Part shown: positions 7,263 to 11,374 of the stretch, piece by piece
Layout: each line of letters opens with the position of its first letter
Position numbering within the stretch: position 1 is the stretch's first letter
From: Candidatus Bathyarchaeota archaeon
Lineage (GTDB): Archaea; Thermoproteota; Bathyarchaeia; TCS64
Direction: 5' to 3'
Assembly: GCA_018396515.1 (NCBI GenBank)
Contig: JAGTQJ010000008.1
Span: forward strand, 8,134-19,507
DNA length: 11,374 bases
Translations under genes and position numbers: made by a program
The notes under the pieces: model-generated
Seen by the model: the letters and a program-made list of their open reading frames with translations, nothing else
Told to the model about the DNA's origin: nothing
Databases searched by the model: none

Positions 7263-7985
7263 TCATGGATGGGTCGAGGGTGTGTATGGGGTTGTGAGGA
7301 GCCTCTTAGCATTCTCCACGATAGATGGCCCTATCCCCCTAACCTCGCTCAAGGGGCCGATCACCCTCCTTGTCTTCCCGCTCTTGGATGTCTCCACCTC
7401 GGCCCTCTCGAACTCCTCGAAAACCCTCAGGGGGATCCTGAAGTGGTTTAGGAGCTCCTCTGCGAGGGCTCTCCCTATCTTCGGTATGCCCGACAACAGG
7501 AAGATCTGCTGCTCCTGGAGGGAGACCTTCCTCCTAACCTCTCTGAGCTGGATCCTTCTCCTCTCCTCCACCTGCTCCCTGTGGGCTAGTCTATGGATGA
7601 GCATCGAGGTCGACTCGAGGTTATCCGTTGGTATTATGGAGAAGCCGAAGTCCAATGCTAGGCTCGCCAACGCGCCGTAGACTGAGGAAGGCCTGACCCG
7701 CGTATGCCTCAAGGCCCTTGGTAGATGCCCCTCCAACACCAGTATGGGCCTCTCATAGGTGGAGGCCATCTCCTTCGCCTGGCTGAAGAGGCGCCCGTCC
7801 TTGAGGCTTCCGAGGAAGTCATCCACATCCTTCCTCTCAACCCCACACCTGTCCGAGACTATGAAGTCGCACACTGGCAGCCTTCTCACCTCAACCTCAC
7901 ATCCAGCAAGCCTAAGATAGTTCACAACCTCATCATGTGCGGAGGCCTCTAGGCTGTCTACTACCACCCTGAGGGGCTTATTCAT
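7263..7985 (-). CDS. xpf: XPF/Mus81-type (ERCC4) structure-specific endonuclease, short archaeal form
   Basis: 240 residues: an ERCC4 nuclease domain (1-135) followed by a tandem helix-hairpin-helix region (about 160-232, with GIPKIGRALAEELL and VRGIGPSIVENAKRLL). The nuclease core shows VVVDSLE, D40 in VCDF (the family's GDY position), E50-R51-K52 in VERK, D56 and the GRLFSQ element. It should cut 3'-flap, fork and nicked branched DNA as a dimer. No helicase domain is attached, so it resembles the crenarchaeal XPF rather than euryarchaeal Hef. I chose ATG 7985 because the core begins directly after it. An in-frame ATG at 8036 lies well inside mobB. The start overlaps the mobB stop by 8 nt, and GGGGGAG 7 nt upstream can serve as ribosome site, so the two are cotranscribed. 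No PCNA-binding (PIP) box is visible at the C-terminus, which ends TTPYTPSTHP. Confidence 0.9.
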   Translation of the reverse strand: MNKPLRVVVDSLEASAHDEVVNYLRLAGCEVEVRRLPVCDFIVSDRCGVERKDVDDFLGSLKDGRLFSQAKEMASTYERPILVLEGHLPRALRHTRVRPSSVYGALASLALDFGFSIIPTDNLESTSMLIHRLAHREQVEERRRIQLREVRRKVSLQEQQIFLLSGIPKIGRALAEELLNHFRIPLRVFEEFERAEVETSKSGKTRRVIGPLSEVRGIGPSIVENAKRLLTTPYTPSTHP

Positions 7986-8814
7986 CCTCCAGCTCCCCCA
8001 CATCCACAGATATCTCGATCCCCCTTGGCCTCCCAACCCCCTTTAGGGTTCTCACCATTCCCAGGACTACATTCCCCATGAAGCTCCTCACAAAGGGGTT
8101 CAAGGGTATCGGTTTTCCATCGACCTTCAACCTAACCCCTCCACCAGACAGAACTGTGCAGCCCTCCGCGATAGCTTTACCTGCCAAGATCGCCTTGGCG
8201 AGGGCCCTGCAGCCCTCATAGCCGCAGGAGCCGCAGTCCAATCCGGGGAGGATGGGGAAGGCCTTTCCTAGGATCAGATCAACAAGCTCTTCTACCCTGC
8301 TTACCGGGATTACCGGTGTACCCTTCTCGTATAGGGGTGCCTCTCCATCCGATAGAGGGACAACCGCTATCTCCAAGCCATTGGATAAGGGCTCTATATC
8401 CCCCGGGGCTGAGGGTACGATGATCCTGGCTACCCTATCCAGGGATTTGAAGCCCTCCAGGATTATGTAGTCAACCGACCCCAGGAGGGGGATGACCTCA
8501 CTCAACTCTACAGGGTGGTTGAGATAGACCGCGGAGCCTCTGGAGGTCAGGATGGCTGTTGAGTATGAGCCTGCCTCCTTGTGCCGCCATGTGTCCTTCC
8601 CAGGGGTATCCAGGGGATGCTCACCGGATGCGTGTTTAACCGTTCCAACCCGGTAGCCACGCTTGGAGAGCTCCCGGACTAGGGCCTCGACGACCCTAGT
8701 CTTTCCAGACCCCTTAAAGCCCACCACCGCAACCGCCTTGGGAGGAGACATCCACCTCGAAATTATCGGATGCTCGGAGGATTTAACGCTCTCGCATAAT
8801 GCCTCGGGTTTCAT
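7978..8814 (-). CDS. mobB: MobB-type molybdopterin-guanine dinucleotide protein fused to a [4Fe-4S] domain
   Basis: 278 residues from ATG 8814. The N-terminal MobB GTPase has a P-loop GFKGSGKT (32-39), GTVKHASGEHPLD, DTWRHKEAG and the acidic IILEGFK. A four-cysteine cluster domain follows, C194-GS-C197-GYEG-C202 and C219, the C-x2-C-x4-C...C pattern of the Fe4 (PF04060) family, and then a conserved tail with LNPFVRSFMGNVVLGMV. MobB helps attach GMP to molybdopterin to make MGD for Mo or W oxidoreductases. What the cluster adds is not known to me; electron transfer or Fe-S sensing are guesses. ATG 8751 is an alternative start that fits the usual MobB N-terminus better. It has GAGGTGG directly before it and a TATA-like GTTAAAT (8781-8787) about 33 nt upstream. 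First gene of a mobB-xpf operon. Confidence 0.88.
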   Translation of the reverse strand: MKPEALCESVKSSEHPIISRWMSPPKAVAVVGFKGSGKTRVVEALVRELSKRGYRVGTVKHASGEHPLDTPGKDTWRHKEAGSYSTAILTSRGSAVYLNHPVELSEVIPLLGSVDYIILEGFKSLDRVARIIVPSAPGDIEPLSNGLEIAVVPLSDGEAPLYEKGTPVIPVSRVEELVDLILGKAFPILPGLDCGSCGYEGCRALAKAILAGKAIAEGCTVLSGGGVRLKVDGKPIPLNPFVRSFMGNVVLGMVRTLKGVGRPRGIEISVDVGELEDE

Positions 8815-8863
8815 AAACGGGAACTGAGGCTCACCCTAAACCCTGAATCAAACGGCTGGGAAA

Positions 8864-8875
8864 GGTCACCTGACC
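8864..8875 (-). promoter_or_regulatory. Palindrome GGTCA-CC-TGACC at the mobB promoter, possible operator
   Basis: A perfect 5-bp inverted repeat with a 2-nt spacer lies about 50-61 nt upstream of ATG 8814. On the minus strand the AT-rich box CTTAATTTG (about 8876-8884) precedes it. If that is the TATA box, the palindrome lies between TATA and start site, where a repressor would block transcription. No regulator is encoded in the window. Confidence 0.35.
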
Positions 8876-8941
8876 AAATTAAGCTCCACCCCTTTAAGGG
8901 TTAAATACACAGAACAATTTTGAATCTTCCCTGAAATGTGA

Positions 8942-8957
8942 ATTTATTTTCATAAAT
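8942..8957. repeat. Inverted repeat ATTTAT-TTTC-ATAAAT in the divergent mobB/PPC gap
   Basis: A perfect 6-bp inverted repeat with a 4-nt spacer. It is AT-rich and could serve as a TATA element in either direction or as a regulator site. Another AT-rich box, AACATTATTA (about 8970-8979), is nearer the usual spacing for the GTG at 9006. The whole gap 8815-9005 carries no recognisable gene. Confidence 0.3.
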
Positions 8958-9005
8958 CCAATGGTTAAGAAACATTATTATTGTAAGTGAGAGAGAGCTT
9001 TCTGG

Positions 9006-9515
9006 GTGTCTCAGGATAGGATGTCGGAGTTTTGGGTTGGTGGGATTAAGAGGGTGCTGGTGGGGAAGATCGAGCCGGGACATGACCTACTATCAGCCTT
9101 GAGGAAGATGGCTGAGGATGCGGGGATAGAGGGTGGTGTCATCCTCTCCGTGGTGGGAAGCCTGAGGAGGGCTGTCCTTCGGAATGTGGCGCGCTTCCCG
9201 GAGCAACTGCCCGTAACCGATGCTGAGAGGCTTTATAAGGAGGTTGAGGGGCCCCTGGAGATCCTCTCGGTCTCCGGAACCATAGCGAAGGAGGGGGGTA
9301 AGGCCTTCATTCACGCCCACATTTGCGTCTCGAAGGTTGTGGATGGCGAGGTCACTGTGTTGGGCGGCCACCTGACGGAGGGGTGCATAACATGGGTTAA
9401 TGTGGAGATAGCTTTGGCGGAGGTTGAGGGTGTGGAGATGAGGAGGATGATCCACGGCGAAAGAAGAACCTCAGAACTCTTCATATCTCCAAAAAGGTTT
9501 AAGCTGAACCTTTAA
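9006..9515 (+). CDS. PPC-domain (DUF296) DNA-binding protein
   Basis: A 169-residue single-domain protein. The PPC/DUF296 fold is recognisable from PGHDLLSALRKMAEDAGIEGGVILSVVGSL, then GPLEILSVSGTI, FIHAHI and GGHLTEGC. His103, His105 and His122 match the conserved metal-site positions. Archaeal and bacterial members form trimers. Plant members carry AT-hooks, absent here, so the name 'DNA-binding' comes from homology and is not shown by this sequence. The start is either GTG 9006 or ATG 9021, both keeping the full domain. GTG 9006 has an AT-rich box about 30 nt upstream, in keeping with a leaderless transcript. It diverges from mobB and lies upstream of rli in the same direction across a 170-nt gap. 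Confidence 0.85.
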   Translation: MSQDRMSEFWVGGIKRVLVGKIEPGHDLLSALRKMAEDAGIEGGVILSVVGSLRRAVLRNVARFPEQLPVTDAERLYKEVEGPLEILSVSGTIAKEGGKAFIHAHICVSKVVDGEVTVLGGHLTEGCITWVNVEIALAEVEGVEMRRMIHGERRTSELFISPKRFKLNL

Positions 9516-9612
9516 GGTAGGGTTCTCAATACAGAGGAGATGACTTCAAGCTCCGGGATAAGATGGGAGGGAGCCCCGGAAATCAGGGAGATGGAGGATC
9601 TGACCATATAGG

Positions 9613-9627
9613 ATAGATGCTATCTAT
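9613..9627. repeat. Inverted repeat ATAGAT-GCT-ATCTAT between the PPC gene and rli
   Basis: A perfect 6-bp stem with a 3-nt loop, about 16 nt upstream of the likely rli TATA box. It could be the 3' end of the PPC transcript or a regulator site. It is not followed by a T-run. Confidence 0.3.
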
Positions 9628-9642
9628 GACGGGATACCCGCG

Positions 9643-9648
9643 TTAAAA
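9643..9648 (+). promoter_or_regulatory. TATA box of rli
   Basis: TTAAAA (in CGTTAAAATG) is centred 40 nt before the TTG start at 9686. Transcription would begin near 9672, leaving a leader of about 14 nt made of the TTGAGGG repeats. Confidence 0.45.
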
Positions 9649-9671
9649 TGGGGGAGATTCGAGAAAACATA

Positions 9672-9692
9672 TTGAGGGTTGAGGGTTGAGGG
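9672..9692 (+). repeat. Tandem TTGAGGG x3 overlapping the rli start
   Basis: Three perfect heptamers begin at 9672, 9679 and 9686, each offering a TTG in a different frame. The third TTG is the rli start. GAGGG of the first copy is 7 nt upstream of it and can act as ribosome binding site. Confidence 0.75.
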
Positions 9693-11374
9693 TCGCAGTA
9701 GTCGAGGGGGAGAGGTGCAGGCCTGATAAGTGCGACCTGGTCTGCGTCCGATTCTGCCCCATGGTCCGAAGCAGGAGGGAGGCCATAAGGGTGGAGGGGG
9801 GGAGGGCCTATGTGGCCGAGCACCTCTGCAGCGGCTGCGGTATATGTGTCAGGAAATGCCCCTTCCAGGCTCTGAAGGTTGTGAACCTCCCCGACGAGCT
9901 GGGCTCCGACCTGATCCACAGGTTCGGCCCCAACACCTTCGCCCTATACAGGCTCCCCACGCCAAGAAGGGGCGCGGTTGTGGGCCTCCTTGGGAGAAAT
10001 GGGATGGGAAAGACCCTGGCATTGAGGATCCTCTCAGGGGAGGTTACGCCTAACCTCGGATCATTCTCAAACCCTCCGAGCAGGGAGGAGGTGTTGAGGA
10101 GCTTCGCCGGCCTCCCCCTACACGATTACCTCATGGACGTATACGAGAGGAGGTTGAAGGCGGTGTATAAGCCCCAGTACGTTGACCTCATCCCTAAGGC
10201 CGTCTCTGGAAGGGTGGGGGAGGTCCTCAGCAGGCTCGACGAGAGGGATGCCCTTAAGGGGATGGTTGAGGCCCTAGAGCTTGAGGGGCTTCTGGATAGG
10301 AGCTTCGATGTCCTCAGCGGTGGTGAGCTTCAACGAGTGGCCATAGCGGCTGCAGCCTGCAGGGAGGCCGATGTCTACCTCTTCGACGAGCCCTCAAGCC
10401 ACCTGGACATATACCAGCGGATGAACGCGGCCAAGGTTATCAGGAGCCTCACGGCTGATGGGAGGATGGTCCTCGTGGCGGAGCATGACCTGGCGGTCCT
10501 CGACTACCTCTCAGACGACATATTCCTCTTCTACGGTGAGCCGGGCGTCTATGGGATAGTCTCGAAGGTTCACGGGGTTAGAGAGGGGATAAACATCTAC
10601 ATCAGGGGCTACATACCTGACGAGAACATCCGCTTCAGGGAGTCACCCATAGCCTTCCACGTGAAGCCTCCAACGCAGCCCCCGGCCAGATCGAGGCCCC
10701 TGCTGAGGTGGTCTGAGCTGAGGAAATCCTTCGGGGATTTCACCCTCTCAGTCGAACCTGGGGAGATAGGGGAGGGGGAGGTGATAGGGGTGCTGGGGAA
10801 GAACGGGGTTGGAAAGACGACCTTCGTGAAGATGCTGGCCGGGCTTGAGACCCCGGATTATGGCTCGGTCATCTGCGGAGAGGTGAAGATGAGCTATAAG
10901 CCCCAGTACCTTACGGGCACGATGGAGGGGAGGGTTGAAGACATCCTGAAGGAGGCTGCGGGGAGGAGATATGAGGAGAACTGGTTCGCCGCGGAGGTCA
11001 TTGAACCCCTAAACCTTAAGAGGCTCCTGGAGAGGGATGTGGATGACCTGAGCGGGGGGGAACTCCAGCGCGTGGCCATAGCCAGATGCCTCTCCACAAA
11101 GGCCGAGATCTACCTCCTAGACGAGCCGAGCGCCTACCTAGATGTCGAGGAGCGCCTCTCCATGGCCAGGGCGATAAGGAGGATAACCAAGATGAACGGC
11201 TCCACCGCGATGGTCGTGGAGCACGACATAGTGGCCCAGGACTTCATAGCTGACAGGCTGATGATATTCACCGGGCAGAGCGGCCTTAGGGGGCTTGGCG
11301 GGAGGCCTCAGAGGCTGGAGGAGGGGATGAACACCTTCCTCAAGGAGATGGGGATAACCTTCAGGAGAGACCCG
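9686..11374 (+). CDS. rli: Ribosome-recycling ATPase ABCE1 / RLI, C-terminus cut by the window edge
   Basis: ABCE1 splits 70S ribosomes after termination with aRF1/Pelota. An N-terminal two-cluster ferredoxin domain has C11-x4-C-x3-C-x3-CP and C48-x2-C-x2-C-x3-CP. Nucleotide-binding domain 1 carries Walker A GRNGMGKT (103-110), the KPQYVDLIPK hinge-side motif, signature LSGGELQRVAIA, Walker B LFDEPSSHLD and AEHD. Domain 2 carries GKNGVGKTT, KPQYL, LSGGELQRVAIA, LLDEPSAYLD and VEHD. The end GMNTFLKEMGITFRRDP is the family's C-terminal signature, so only a short tail is missing. TTG at 9686 must be the start: an in-frame TGA lies at 9680-9682, and the next ATG (residue 26) falls after the first four cluster cysteines. 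Domain 1 has T-L where the P-loop usually ends S-T or T-T; the magnesium-binding hydroxyl is kept. Confidence 0.97.
   Translation, partial: MRVAVVEGERCRPDKCDLVCVRFCPMVRSRREAIRVEGGRAYVAEHLCSGCGICVRKCPFQALKVVNLPDELGSDLIHRFGPNTFALYRLPTPRRGAVVGLLGRNGMGKTLALRILSGEVTPNLGSFSNPPSREEVLRSFAGLPLHDYLMDVYERRLKAVYKPQYVDLIPKAVSGRVGEVLSRLDERDALKGMVEALELEGLLDRSFDVLSGGELQRVAIAAAACREADVYLFDEPSSHLDIYQRMNAAKVIRSLTADGRMVLVAEHDLAVLDYLSDDIFLFYGEPGVYGIVSKVHGVREGINIYIRGYIPDENIRFRESPIAFHVKPPTQPPARSRPLLRWSELRKSFGDFTLSVEPGEIGEGEVIGVLGKNGVGKTTFVKMLAGLETPDYGSVICGEVKMSYKPQYLTGTMEGRVEDILKEAAGRRYEENWFAAEVIEPLNLKRLLERDVDDLSGGELQRVAIARCLSTKAEIYLLDEPSAYLDVEERLSMARAIRRITKMNGSTAMVVEHDIVAQDFIADRLMIFTGQSGLRGLGGRPQRLEEGMNTFLKEMGITFRRDP

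Noticed and set aside
7237..7680. 147-residue open frame on the plus strand
   Set aside because: It is antisense to the xpf helix-hairpin-helix and nuclease region. The Ser/Leu-rich content is typical of a shadow frame.
9540..9611. 23-codon ORF with GAGGAG right before its ATG
   Set aside because: Too short to support, with no spacing between the purine run and the ATG and no recognisable motif.
1..11374. CRISPR arrays, insertion sequences, rRNA genes
   Set aside because: No regularly spaced repeats, transposase motifs or rRNA-like sequence were seen.

Overview
The window is archaeal. It encodes the archaeal/eukaryotic ribosome-recycling ATPase ABCE1 (RLI), a stand-alone XPF-type nuclease with no attached helicase, a CCA-encoding tRNA-Arg, AT-rich TATA-like boxes about 28 nt upstream of genes with little or no leader, and TTG/GTG starts. 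Arg codons are mostly AGG and Ile codons often ATA. The helicase-less XPF points to the TACK side of the archaea (Crenarchaeota, Bathyarchaeia, Korarchaeota-like lineages). I cannot fix the phylum by eye.

Layout. 1-5032 (+): most of a giant single-protein helicase-nuclease (DUF4011 remnant, SF1 helicase, MTES_1575/Vsr-like nuclease, DUF3320), cut off by the left edge. 5033-5538: an AT-rich gap holding tRNA-Arg(CCG) on the minus strand. 5539-6300 (+): a dimethylargininase-family enzyme with its own promoter. 6342-7209 (+): an AT-rich MNT nucleotidyltransferase / HEPN RNase toxin-antitoxin pair. Its HEPN gene is split by a -1 frameshift exactly at an in-frame TTTTTTG heptamer. 7263-8814 (-): a two-gene operon with overlapping ends, mobB fused to a [4Fe-4S] domain, then xpf. 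8815-9005: a divergent promoter region. 9006-9515 (+): a PPC/DUF296 protein. 9686-11374 (+): rli, starting at a TTG inside a threefold TTGAGGG repeat and cut off by the right edge a few residues before its expected end.

How they fit together. The left half looks like a small defence or accessory patch set around a tRNA gene: a large helicase-nuclease of a class linked to anti-phage defence, and a MntA/HepT-like toxin module. The right half is housekeeping: molybdenum cofactor maturation, DNA repair and ribosome recycling. The most notable point is the HEPN gene. Its two halves rebuild a complete HepT-like protein only through a -1 shift, no start codon precedes the second half, and base composition changes at the same place. 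Programmed frameshifting, a recombinant or broken toxin, and a homopolymer sequencing error all remain possible.
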